Below are positions 54,333-64,000 of a stretch of DNA of 64,000 nt, piece after piece. Source of the DNA: Merluccius polli (lineage: Eukaryota; Chordata; Actinopteri; Gadiformes; Merlucciidae); assembly GCA_030340625.1 (NCBI GenBank), contig JAOPHQ010005418.1, positions 186,001-250,000 of the forward strand, read 5' to 3'. A program made the translations under genes and the position numbers. The notes beneath the pieces were generated by a model. That model did no database searches. It was not told the DNA's origin and saw only the letters and a program-made list of their open reading frames with translations. Within the stretch, counting starts at the first letter, position 1; every line of letters starts with the position of its first letter.

Positions 54333-56046
54333 TAGCTGCAAGCAGCAATGAGGGGCCCATGCCAATCGGGCGATCAATGGAATAATAGATACGTCAAACC
54401 GTTCCCAAGATATAAGCTCACATCGAAATCGGTGCCTTCGCTGCTGATTTCGATCGGCTGTAGCGGCCCACAAAGTCGAAATTGAAAACGCCACTAAGTA
54501 ACTATTGTGCGGATCAATCTGAAGATGGTCTGTGCCGAGTCGTGAGAATAAGACAAAATGTGCGACCGCTGAAACTTTTGTTTCGCTTTCGCTAAAATCC
54601 AATATGGCGGCCGAATCTTTACGATGACGTGAAAAGTTTTGCAAGATCCTGAAAGGAGACATTCCACAGTGTCAGCAGACATGAAAATGTAAGGTCAAAT
54701 CCAAACACGTCAAGAGAAATGAGCAAAAATGCAATTTTGTTAATTATAGCGCCCCCTAGTGGACAAATGACACCAAATTTGTTTTGCCCACTTCGGACGG
54801 AGTCTCGATGCACGTGACCAAGTTTGGTCTTCGGAAGTCAAAGCGTCGCCGAGATACGAGCAAACTTCCTGTTTGGCGGCGTTGCCGCCAATGGCGATTG
54901 GCTAACAAAAAAAAAAGTTGGCATAAACTATCAATGGGGCAACCCACCGTATCTGCAGATATCACAATTTCATTTCCAGTAAAAACACATCAAGAGTTAT
55001 GAGCAAAAACAATGTTTTGCTAATTACAGCGCCCCCTAGGGACCAAATGACACCAGATTTTTTTCCTGCACTTGGGACAGAGCCGCGAAGCATGCCATCA
55101 AATTTTATTTCGATACGTCAAAGCGTTCCCGAGATATGAGCTCACATCGAAATCGCCGCCTTCGCCGCTGATTTCGATTGGCTGTAACGGGCGCACAAAG
55201 TCGAAATTGAAAAATCCATCTCCTAACTTTTGTGCGGATTGGTCTGAAGATAGTCTGTGTTGATTTTCATGAGAATCACTCAAAAATTGCGACCCCTGAA
55301 ACTTTTTTTTCACTTTCGACAAAATCAAAGATGGCGGAAAATCTATTATGACGCATTATGACGTCATAGGGTCCGTTGAAATCGTCATGATCCAAGGAAT
55401 CCAACGGCACCTTGTTTTTGAAAATGCGGCCAACGGGTCAAAAGTTATGTGCACAATTGTACCTGAAACTTTGACCCGTTGGTGGCGCTAGAGCGTGTTT
55501 AGTGCCGACATGTAACTTGGTGAAATTAAACATGCAACTGTCCTTAATCAATGTGCCAAATTTCACAACTTTTTTCCTTACGGTTCTATGGGCTGCCATA
55601 GACTTCCCATGGCAGAAGAAAGAGGAATAATAAATATAGCTGCATGCAGCGATGTGGGGGTCAAGCTTAATGGGACTCTAAACTAATTTTGGTGGACAAA
55701 CGTAATCGATTAGGTGGCTACATGATGACCATAGCCATTATAAAGAGTAGACGGCGCATTGGGTGCTGGGCGAATGAAATGCGGCCGCCATTTTGGAGCT
55801 GCCATACTCCTAGTTGTGTGGCAGCATAAGACACAAGATGCCTACATCTACTCTGAGTCAGTGTGGACTTTTACAATAAGGGCATGTTTGGTTGTTATTT
55901 TGCCACTGTTTCGTATGCAAACATTCAGTACAACTTGTATTTAACTTTGACCACCTATCATTATGTTTAAACCCTGTCTATTTGCTTGTTTATTTAGAGT
56001 GGATTAAGAGAAACTATGCTGTCCATCTCTTGGTAATAACCACAAT
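54333..56046. repeat. Dispersed repeat units with TAGCTGCAAGCAGC starts
   Basis: A unit starts TATAGCTGCAAGCAGCAATG at 54333 and runs to about 55635, where the next unit (TATAGCTGCATGCAGCGATG) starts. Both carry AGCGCCCCCTAGTGG-type boxes, CTTCCTGTTTGGCGGC, TTTGTGCGGATTGGTCTGAA and AAGATGGCGGAAAATCTAT. No gene. Confidence 0.75.
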
Positions 56047-56659
56047 TAAACTCTTCCTGATTTTTTTCTACCATTGACTGACTGGGTCTTAATTTATCTG
56101 TGGTGCAATCACAATTACCATCAGGATGAAGTGAACATACTGTGAATGCTCTTACTCAAATAAATGTTGACACAATTGTGTAATGGCATCTCAAAGAGGA
56201 GTTGTGCGCACATCCCAAGACAATGTTTATGCTCCTGCTCCAGAATGACATTTATTTAAAAACAAGGCAACGTTTCAATCCCATCGGATCTTCATCAGGC
56301 AATGAAAACAGTGGGTGAGACGGCCTATATCACATGAAACCAAACAGGGCGCACCCAAAACGTTGCAATTGGCATAACATGCACCTAAAGGAGCTGGCTT
56401 ACATGCATTACATAAAACCACGTAAAGCAATAACAATCAAGATTGGCCATCCCATAAATCGCATTCTTGCAATGTTTGGCACAGTATTGTAAATTATATT
56501 TGATTTTCTATTTTCGTTTGTTGTTAGGGAACAGGATGTGTGGACCCAAACGCTGAACATAGGGAGGCGGAGACGGGATGAAAGACAGGGAATTTATTAA
56601 ATAAAAGGCAATGGCAAACGGCCAGGCTAGGCCGGCGGTAGTCAGCAACAGGCGGGTAG

Positions 56660-56792
56660 ATATATGTACTTTATTGATCCCAAGCTGGGAAATTTAAATG
56701 TAGCAGCCAGCATAACAGGTAGACACAAGACACTAAATAATAAATGCAATATGGATAAAATAAAAAGGATTAAAAAAAGGTATCTATAATAT
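56660..56792 (-). repeat. LINE 3' tail (TACTTTATTGATCCC type)
   Basis: The minus strand ends GGGATCAATAAAGTA, a typical fish L2-like 3' end. It is cut by the solo LTR to its right. Its duplicate is at about 61925-62060. Confidence 0.55.
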
Positions 56793-57133
56793 TGTGGCGA
56801 CGGCAAGGAAGGAGTGAGACAGGAGCCCAGGTTTAGGTTACGCAACTCCCGTGCCCCATACACCGCACGACCCCGGGAGTTGCCTTTATTTAGACACACC
56901 CACACAGACAGAAACACGGCACACCTGACGATCAGAACAAACACTCACCCACGGTCAAAACAAAACACTGCATATATGGAAACACACACACAATGACACA
57001 CAATTAATCCCCAACCACCAACCCCACAGGGATTCCGGGGCACCGATAATGTCAAAACCCCACCAGGTTGCACCCCCAGAACCCCTTGCGCCCATAGGGG
57101 GCATGGCCGCCACACCTGGCCGTGATCGCCACA
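56793..57133 (-). repeat. Solo LTR with TSD ATAT, copy 1
   Basis: 341 bp with ends TGTGGCGACGGC...GTGATCGCCACA flanked by ATAT (56789-56792 and 57134-57137). Its duplicate is 62063-62401. Confidence 0.78.
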
Positions 57134-57197
57134 ATATACAATACACAGAAGACTATATATACACAATCTCTACAGTGTTCAATGTGAAACATATAGG

Positions 57198-57275
57198 TGC
57201 AAGGCAAGGCAAGGCAGCTTTATTTATATAGCGCATTTCATACACAATGGCAACTCAATGCGCTTTACATAATAG
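57198..57275 (-). repeat. LINE 3' tail (TATAAATAAAGCTGCCTTGCC type)
   Basis: AAGGCAAGGCAGCTTTATTT followed by ATATAGCGCATTTCATACA is a common teleost LINE tail in minus orientation. It also occurs at 62465-62545. Confidence 0.55.
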
Positions 57276-57630
57276 GTGCAAAAAAGGTCTGCAGTCAAGC
57301 ATAAGGTGCAATATTCAATGTAAAGAATAAATAACTAAGAAATAAATGAAGGCTAAAACAAGTACAGTTACGTATTTAGTAGTCAGGCAGGCGGCGTCGG
57401 CAACTGGCGGGTAGTCCGGCAGGCAGCGTCGGCAACAGGGTTCAGCAACAGGCGGGTAGTCCGGCAGGCAGGGACCGAGGTTGGGGAAAGCAAAGCACGA
57501 ACTGGCATCGGCTTAAGTAGGGCATGGTGATTGCCGATTGCAAACAGGTGTGTTGGGGGAATGCTCATCAGTAGCGACAATCGGCCACTAGATGGGAGTG
57601 TTGGACCGTGTAGCAGGACGTGGCGTAACA

Positions 57631-58710
57631 AAAGTACAGTAGTGTTCTGATTGTATGCTGTATGTCAGATTGACATAATGATTGAATATTTTTGATATGT
57701 TATTAATTTTATTTAACACACTGTCATGAGTCTATGTACTAAGTTTGGCTATGATATGTTAAAGAGTTGCTGAGAAACAGGCTTACTTCCTATTTGGCGG
57801 CTTTGCCGTCTGGTTGATTGGCTGTCACGGCCAAACGGTTTTGAATTTGAAAAAGCCGTTTGACACGTGTTCAGCTTGGTCTGAAGATCATATATGGCAA
57901 GTTTCATGATGTTTCAACATAATTTGTGGCCGGTGGATAGGTACTATTTATTTAGACATCTTTCAACATGGTGGCCAAATTCTGATGTTTCCATGAAAAA
58001 TAATTCATGAGCTATATGGGGAGGTCTGACAGTATCACCAGACATTGAACATTTGTTTGAAATATACTCATGTGAAGAGAGAGAAGGTAAAACACATATT
58101 GGTTAATAACAGCGCCCGCTAGAGGTCAAAGGTCACCAAATTCATTGAGCGTCCCCATGATGATGTCATGGGTCTATGTACCAAGTTTGGTTATGATATG
58201 TCAAAGGGCTGTTGAGAAATTGGCTTATTTCCTGTTTGGCGGCTTCGTGGTCAAATTTGATTGGCTGTTGCGGCCAAACGGTTTTGAATTTGAAAAATCT
58301 GTTCGATAGCTTTTGTGAGGCATGGTCTGATCAACATATGTGCCAAGTTTGGAGATTATTAGACAAAATTTGTGATGTGTGAAACATTTTGAAGGTTTTT
58401 AACATAAACCAAGATGGCGGAAAATCCATCATGGCGCAAAATGACGTCATAGGGTGCGTTGAACTCGGCTTGGCCCAAGGATTCCAAAGATACCTTGTTT
58501 GTGAATATTGGATGAATGGGTCAAAAGTTATAAACATGAATGCATGTCCAACTTTGACCTGTTGGTGGCGCTAGAGCTCATGGGATAGCGACCTCAAATT
58601 TGCTGTGAGGGCTTATGGGACTGTCCTGAATCAGTGTGCCAAATTTCACAACTCTTAACCATGGGGTTCTATGGGCTGCCATAGACTCCAATGGCAGGAA
58701 AATAATAATA
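57631..58710. repeat. Dispersed non-coding repeat unit
   Basis: A member of the family with CTTCCTGTTTGGCGGC, GGCCAAACGGTTTTGAATTT, AACCAAGATGGCGGAAAATC and TTGGTGGCGCTAGAG boxes. It recurs diverged in the 1,066-bp units and at 62899-63868. Confidence 0.75.
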
Positions 58711-60840
58711 AATATAGCTGCATGCAGCGATGGGGGGGCCTAGCAGAATAGCAGCCAAGCAGGCAAGCTAATGCCAGCTCAGGAAGGTGTCCTGAGTCCA
58801 TATAGAAAGTTTCGTGTCGATACATCAATGCATCGCAGAGATATTGGGCCACTTCCTGTTTGGCAACTTCGCCGCTGAGTTTGATTGGCTGTTACGGGAA
58901 AACAGTTTGAAGTTCAAACATGAAATTTGAACCATCAACCAGGCATGGTCTGAAAACCATATCCACCAAATTTCGTGTAAATCAGTCAAAGTATGTGCCC
59001 TCTGTACTTATACGCATATTTTTAACAAAAATCAAAATGGTCGCCAGATTTTTATGCAAACGCACACAGGCCTTTAGCAAATGTACTGGGATGTCTGAGA
59101 GTATCAGTCAACACTGGAATTAAGGACAAAGTCCAAAGCAATATGAAGATATGAGCAAAAATGCATTTTTGCTAATTATAGCGCCCCCCAAAGGTCAAAG
59201 GTCACCAAAATTATTGGGCCTCTCAAAGAAGGGGTCATGAGTCTGTGTTAGAAGTTTGAAGTCAAAACATCAAACGGTTGCCGAGATATGGCCTCACTTC
59301 CTGTTTGGCGGTGTCGCCGCTGAGTTTGATTGACTGCTGCGGGCAAACAGAAGAGAAATAGAAAAATCCACGTGATAACTTTTGTGCGGATTGGTCTGAA
59401 GATAGTCTTTGTTGATTTTCATGAGAATTAGTCAGAAATTGTGACCGCTGAAACTTTTTTTTCACTTTCGACAAAATCAAAGATGGCGGAAAATCTATTA
59501 TGACGCATTATGACGTCATAGGGTGCGTTGAACTCGGCTTGGCCCAAGGATTCCAATGATACCTTGTTTGTGAATATTGGATGAATGGGTCAAAAGTTAT
59601 AAACATGAATGCATGTCCAACGTTGACCTGTTGGTGGCGCTAGAGCTCATGGGCTAGCGACCTCAAATTTGCTGTGAGGGCTTATGGGACTGTCCTAAAT
59701 CAGTGTGCCAAATTTCACAACTCTTTACCATGGGGTTCAATGGGCTGCCATAGATTCCCATGGCAGGATAATAATAAATATAGCTGCATGCAGCGATGGG
59801 GGGGCCTAGCAGAATAGCAGCAAAGCAGGCAAGCTAATGCCAGCTCAGGAAGGTGTCATGAGTCCATTTACCAAGTTTTGTGTCGATACATCAATGCATC
59901 GCAGAGATATTGGGCCACTTCCTGTTTGGCAACTTCGCCGCTGAGTTTGATTGGCTGTTACGGCAAAACAGTTTGAAGTTCAGACATGAAACTTGAACCA
60001 TCAACCAGGCATGGTCTGAAAACCATATCCACCAAATTTCCTGTAAATCAGTCAAAGTATGTGCCCTCTGTACTTATACGCATATTTTTAACAAAAATCA
60101 AAATGGTCGCCAGATTTTTATGCAAACGCACACAGGCCTTTAGCAAATGTACTGGGATGTCTGAGAGTATCAGTCAACACTGGAATTAAGGACAAAGTCC
60201 AAAGTAATATGAAGATATGAGCAAAAATGCATTTTTGCTATTTATAGCGCCCCCCAAAGGTCAAAGGTCACCAAAATTATTGGGCCTCTCAAAGAAGGGG
60301 TCATGAGTCTGTGTTAGAAGTTTGAAGTCAAAACATCAAACGGTTGCCGAGATATGGCCTCACTTCCTGTTTGGTGGTGTCGCCGCTGAGTTTGATTGGC
60401 TGCTGCGGGTAAACGGAAGCGAAATAGAAAAATCCATGTGATAACTTTTGTGCGGATTGGTCTGAAGATAGTCTGTGTTGATTTCCATGAGAATTAGTCA
60501 AAAATTGTGACCGCTGAATCTTTTTTTTCACTTTCGACAAAATCAAAGATGGCGGAAAATCTATTATGACGCATTATGACGTCATAGGGTGCGTTGAACT
60601 CGGCTTGGCCCAAGGATGCCAATGATACCTTGTTTGTGAATATTGGATGAATGGGTCAAAAGTTATAAACATGAATGCATGTCCAACTTTGACCTGTTGG
60701 TGGCGCTAGAGCTCATGGGCTAGCGACCTCAAATTTACTGTGAGGGTTTATGGGACTGTCCTGAATCAGTGTGCCAAATTTCACAACTCTTAACCATGGG
60801 GTTCAATGGGCTGCCATAGATTCCCATGGCAGGATAATAA
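58711..60840. repeat. 1,066-bp tandem duplication
   Basis: Two units, 58711-59776 and 59777-60840, are nearly identical (both start AATATAGCTGCATGCAGCGA and share AGCAGGCAAGCTAATGCCAG). They contain the same boxes as the neighbouring repeats. Frames of 60-76 codons recur in both but carry no domain and drift freely. Confidence 0.9.
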
Positions 60841-61311
60841 TAATAATAGGAAACAATACAAAAACAATGGGTGCTTCGCAGCTTCGCTGCTAGGCCCCCA
60901 ATAATAGGAAACAGTACGAAAACAATGGGTGTCTGCAGCTTCGCTGCTTGACCCCCAAATATAAGCAAGCAGTGATGTGGGTGTCAAGCAGAATGGGACT
61001 CGACTGAAGGTCGACTGAGATATGATCACGCACCCCCACCTAGAGAGATGGGCTATTATTGTATCCGCAACACAAAACTCATCCGTACCAACGTTTTGAC
61101 CAATTTCAAAACCGCACCCGCCCACCATCCGCGGGCGCTGCTGACGCGAGAAAAAAAGTGTGCTCGTTTTTATCGGATGTAAGTAACAATATTTAACAAT
61201 GTAACTTGTATATATCTTTTCATTTGATTGGTTCAACCGCCACCCGCCCGAATTTAATTAAAATATTATTTTTCGTAAGGTCATCCGCCCGATCCGCGGA
61301 GTCCGCGGCTG
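60841..61311. repeat. Hairpin-type repeat ends and spacer
   Basis: Two AATAATAGGAAACA...GCAGCTTCGCTGC ends occur at 60848-60900 and 60901-60958, followed by a partial unit start (60960). GC-rich DNA with GATCCGCGGAGTCCGCGGCT lies at 61290. No gene. Confidence 0.6.
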
Positions 61312-63868
61312 TAAACTCTTCCTGATTTTTTTCTACCATTGACTGACTGGGTCTTAATTTATCTGTGGTGCAATCACAATTACCATCAGGATGAAGTGAA
61401 CATACTGTGAATGCTCTTACTCAAATAAATGTTGACACAATTGTGTAATGGCGTCTTAAAGAGGAGTTGTGCGCACATCCCAAGACAATGTTTATGCTCC
61501 TGCTCCAGAATGACATTTATTTAAAAACAAGGCAACGTTTCAATCCCATCGGACCTTCATCAGGCAATGAAAACAGTGGGTGAGATGGCCTATATCACAT
61601 GAAACCAAACAGGGCGCACCCAAAACGTTGCAATTGGCATAACATGCACCTAAAGGAGCTGGCTTACATGCATTACATAAAACCACGTAAAGCAATAACA
61701 ATCAAGATTGGCCATCCCATAAATCGCATTCTTGCAATGTTTGGCACAGTACTGTAAATTATATTTGATTTTCTATTTTCGTTTGTTGTTAGGGAACAGG
61801 ATGTGTGGACCCACACGCTTAACATAGGGAGGCGGAGACGGGATGAAAGACAGGGAATTTATTAAATAAAAGGCAATGGCAAACGGCCAGGCTAGGCCGG
61901 CGGTAGTCAGCAACAGGCGGGTAGATATATGTACTTTATTGATCCCAAGCTGGGAAATTTAAATGTAGCAGCCAGCATAACATTACAGGTAGACACAAGA
62001 CATTAAATAATAAATGCAATATGGATAAAATAAAAAGGATTAAAAAAAGGTATCTATAATATTGTGGCGACGGCAAGGAAGGAGTGAGACAGGAGCCCAG
62101 GTTTAGGTTACGCAACTCCCGTGCCCCATACACCGCACGACCCCGGGAGTTGCCTTTATTTAGACACACCCACACAGACAGAAACACGGCACACCTGACG
62201 ATCAGAACAAACACTCACCCACGGTCATAACAAAACACTGCATATATGGAAACACACACACAATGACACAATTAATCCCCAACCACCAACCCCACAGGGA
62301 TTCCGGGGCACCGATAATGTCAAAACCCCACCAGGTTGCACCCCCAGAACCCCTTGCGCTCATAGGGGGCATGGCCGCCACACCTGGCCGTGATCGCCAC
62401 AATATACAATACACAGAAGACTATATATACACAATCTCTACAGTGTTCAATGTGAAACATATAGGTGCAAGGCAAGGCAAGGCAGCTTTATTTATATAGC
62501 GCATTTCATACACAATGGCAACTCAATGCGCTTTACATAATAGGTGCACAAAAGGTCTGCAGTCAAGCATAAGGTGCAATATTCAATGTAAAGAATAAAT
62601 AACTAAGAAATAAATGAAGGCTAAAACAAGTACAGTTACGTATTTAGTAGTCAGGCAGGCGGCGTCGGCAACAGGCGGGTAGTCCGGCAGGCAGCGTCGG
62701 CAACAGGGTTCAGCAACAGGCGGGTAGTCCGGCAGGCAGGGACCGAGGTTGGGGAAAGCAAAGCACGAACTGGCATCGGCTTAAGTAGGGCATGGTGATT
62801 GCCGATTGCAAACAGGTGTGTTGGGGGAATGCTCATCAGTAGCGACAATCGGCCACTAGATGGGAGTGTTGGACCGTGTAGCAGGACGTGGCGTAACAAA
62901 AGTACAGTAGTGTTCTGATTGTATGCTGTATGTCAGATTGACATAATGATTGAATATTTTTGATATGTTATTAATTTTATTTAACACACTGTCATGAGTC
63001 TATATACCAAGTTTGGCTATGATATGTTAAAGAGTTGCTGAGAAACAGGCTGACTTCCTATTTGGCGGCTTCGCCGTCTGGTTGATTGGCTGTCACGGCC
63101 AAACGGTTTTGAATTTGAAAAAGCCGTTTGACACATGTGTTCAGCTTGGTCTGAAGATCATATATGGCAAGTTTCATGATGATTCGACAGAATTTGTGGC
63201 CTGTGGATAGGTACTATTGATTTTGACATCTTTCAACATGGTGGCAAAATTCTGATGTTTCCATGAAAAATAATTCATGAGCTATATGGGGAGGTCTGAC
63301 AGTATCACCAGACATTGAACATTTGTTTGAAATATACTCATGTGAAGAGAGGAGTTAAAACACATATTGGTTAATAACAGCGCCCGCTAGAGGTCAAAGG
63401 TCACCACATTTTATGAGTGTCCCCATGATGATGTCATGGGTCTATGTAGCAAGTTTGGTTATGTGTCAAAGGGCTGCTGAGAAATTGGCTTACTTCCTGT
63501 TTGGCGGGTTCGTGGTCGAATTTGATTGGCTGTCGCGGCCAAACGGTTTCGAAATTCAAAACTCTTTTGAATAACTTTTGTGAGGCATGGTCTGATGAAC
63601 ATATGTGCCAAGTTTCGAGATGATTGTGCAAGATTTGTGGGGTGTGAAACATTTTGAAGGTTTTGGACATAAACCAAGATGGCGGAAAATCTATCATGAC
63701 GCAAAATGACGCCATAGGGTGCGTTGGACTCGGCTTGGCCCAAGGATTCCAATGATACCTTGTTTGTGAATATTGGATGAATGGGTCAAAAGTTATGAAC
63801 ATGAATGCATGTCCAACTTTGACCTGTTGGTGGCGCTAGAGTTCATGGGCTAGCGACCTCAAATTTGT
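61312..63868. repeat. 5.27-kb tandem duplication, partial unit 2
   Basis: Matches 56047-58600 in order, including LTR copy 2 (61787-62898), solo LTR copy 2 (62063-62401) and both LINE tails. Beyond 63868 the sequence diverges from unit 1. Confidence 0.88.
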
Positions 63869-64000
63869 ACTCAATTTGTACAAATTTGTACTCAATTTGT
63901 ATTTGTACTCAAATGGGTGTCTCGCAGCTTCGCTGCTTGACCCCCAAATATAGCTGCATGCAGCGATGTGGGGGTCAAGCTTAATGGGACTCTATAAACT
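63869..64000. repeat. TTTGTACTCAA repeats and next hairpin-ended unit start
   Basis: Several TTTGTACTCAA words are followed by CGCAGCTTCGCTGCTTGACC, then a new unit starting ATATAGCTGCATGCAGCGATG. That start matches 55634 onward. The window ends within it. Confidence 0.75.

Larger units (their letters stand above)
56522..57630 (-). repeat. LTR (same family as 15374-16057), interrupted, copy 1
   Basis: The minus-strand LTR ends GACGTGGCGTAACA at 57630 and starts TGTTAGGGAACAGG at 56522 (+ strand). It includes the CAGGCGGGTAGTCCGGCAGG minisatellite. About 700 bp is foreign: a LINE tail at about 56660, a solo LTR (56793-57133) and another LINE tail (57198-57275). Confidence 0.8.
56047..61311. 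repeat. 5.27-kb tandem duplication, unit 1
   Basis: 56047-58600 matches 61312-63868 at an offset of 5,265-5,268 bp (for example CTCTTCCTGATTTTTTTCTA at 56051 and 61316), with high identity by eye. The unit holds an interrupted LTR, two LINE tails, another solo LTR and the repeat family below. The second copy extends to about 63868, near the window end. Confidence 0.88.

Noticed and set aside
57783..63752. Recurring 60-122-codon frames in the tandem repeats
   Set aside because: They recur only because the DNA is duplicated. Frames drift between copies and show no domain.
35303..64000. Downstream slco4a1 exons
   Set aside because: I looked for a Cys-rich Kazal-like exon and TM10-12 sequence on the + strand and found none that could be supported.

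Overview
The window is from a vertebrate nuclear genome, almost certainly a ray-finned (teleost) fish. It has an intron-split gene closely matching vertebrate OATP4A1, a Rex1/L2-like LINE, many hAT elements with 8-bp target duplications, Ty3/gypsy elements of the Gmr1 type (PR-INT-RT-RH order), and CG-poor DNA with many microsatellites. I cannot name the species. I see no prokaryotic or viral gene, no tRNA or rRNA gene and no CRISPR array.

Host gene: the only confident host gene is slco4a1 on the + strand. Six coding exons lie between 30508 and 35302, with consensus splice sites and compatible phases, and together encode about the first 525 residues (roughly TM1 to TM9). The 3' exons (Kazal-like extracellular domain, TM10-12) are not seen in the remaining 28.7 kb. 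Either intron 6 is huge and filled with transposons, or the gene copy is broken or misassembled.

Layout. 1-6217: hAT element 899-2356, an array of eight identical hairpin-bearing 53-bp units (2451-2900), a ~176-bp tandem array (about 3880-4940), and a hAT transposase scrap. 6218-11500: an old solo LTR split by a young complete Gmr1-like element (6300-11193, identical LTRs, 5-bp TSD AAAGT). 11840-14355: a hAT BED-finger fragment and a second gypsy remnant (gag, PR, INT). 15374-16057: a solo LTR carrying a minisatellite. 16058-29416: mostly non-coding repeats, with a fold-back element, one 1.4-kb hAT holding a nested MITE, and two hATs back to back. 30461-35302: slco4a1, with a SINE, a MITE and a strong hairpin in its introns. 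35391-44706: LINE, MITEs and a nest of three elements inside a decayed hAT. 44709-51446: a second Gmr1-like element, cut by a Rex1-like LINE and carrying a 156-bp tract copied from the neighbouring hAT. 51450-53950: DNA rich in a TTACCTGGTAA-like motif, with palindromes. 54300-64000: tandemly duplicated non-coding repeats, including a 5.27-kb duplication.

Most notable observations: (1) integrase-before-RT order in two or three unrelated copies, one looking recently mobile; (2) a MITE group with 9-bp target duplications and TAGCCTGG/CTAGGCTA ends; (3) a gene-conversion-like patch of hAT sequence inside a gypsy RNase H; (4) hairpin-ended repeats with covarying stems; (5) an almost perfect 89-nt hairpin in slco4a1 intron 4.
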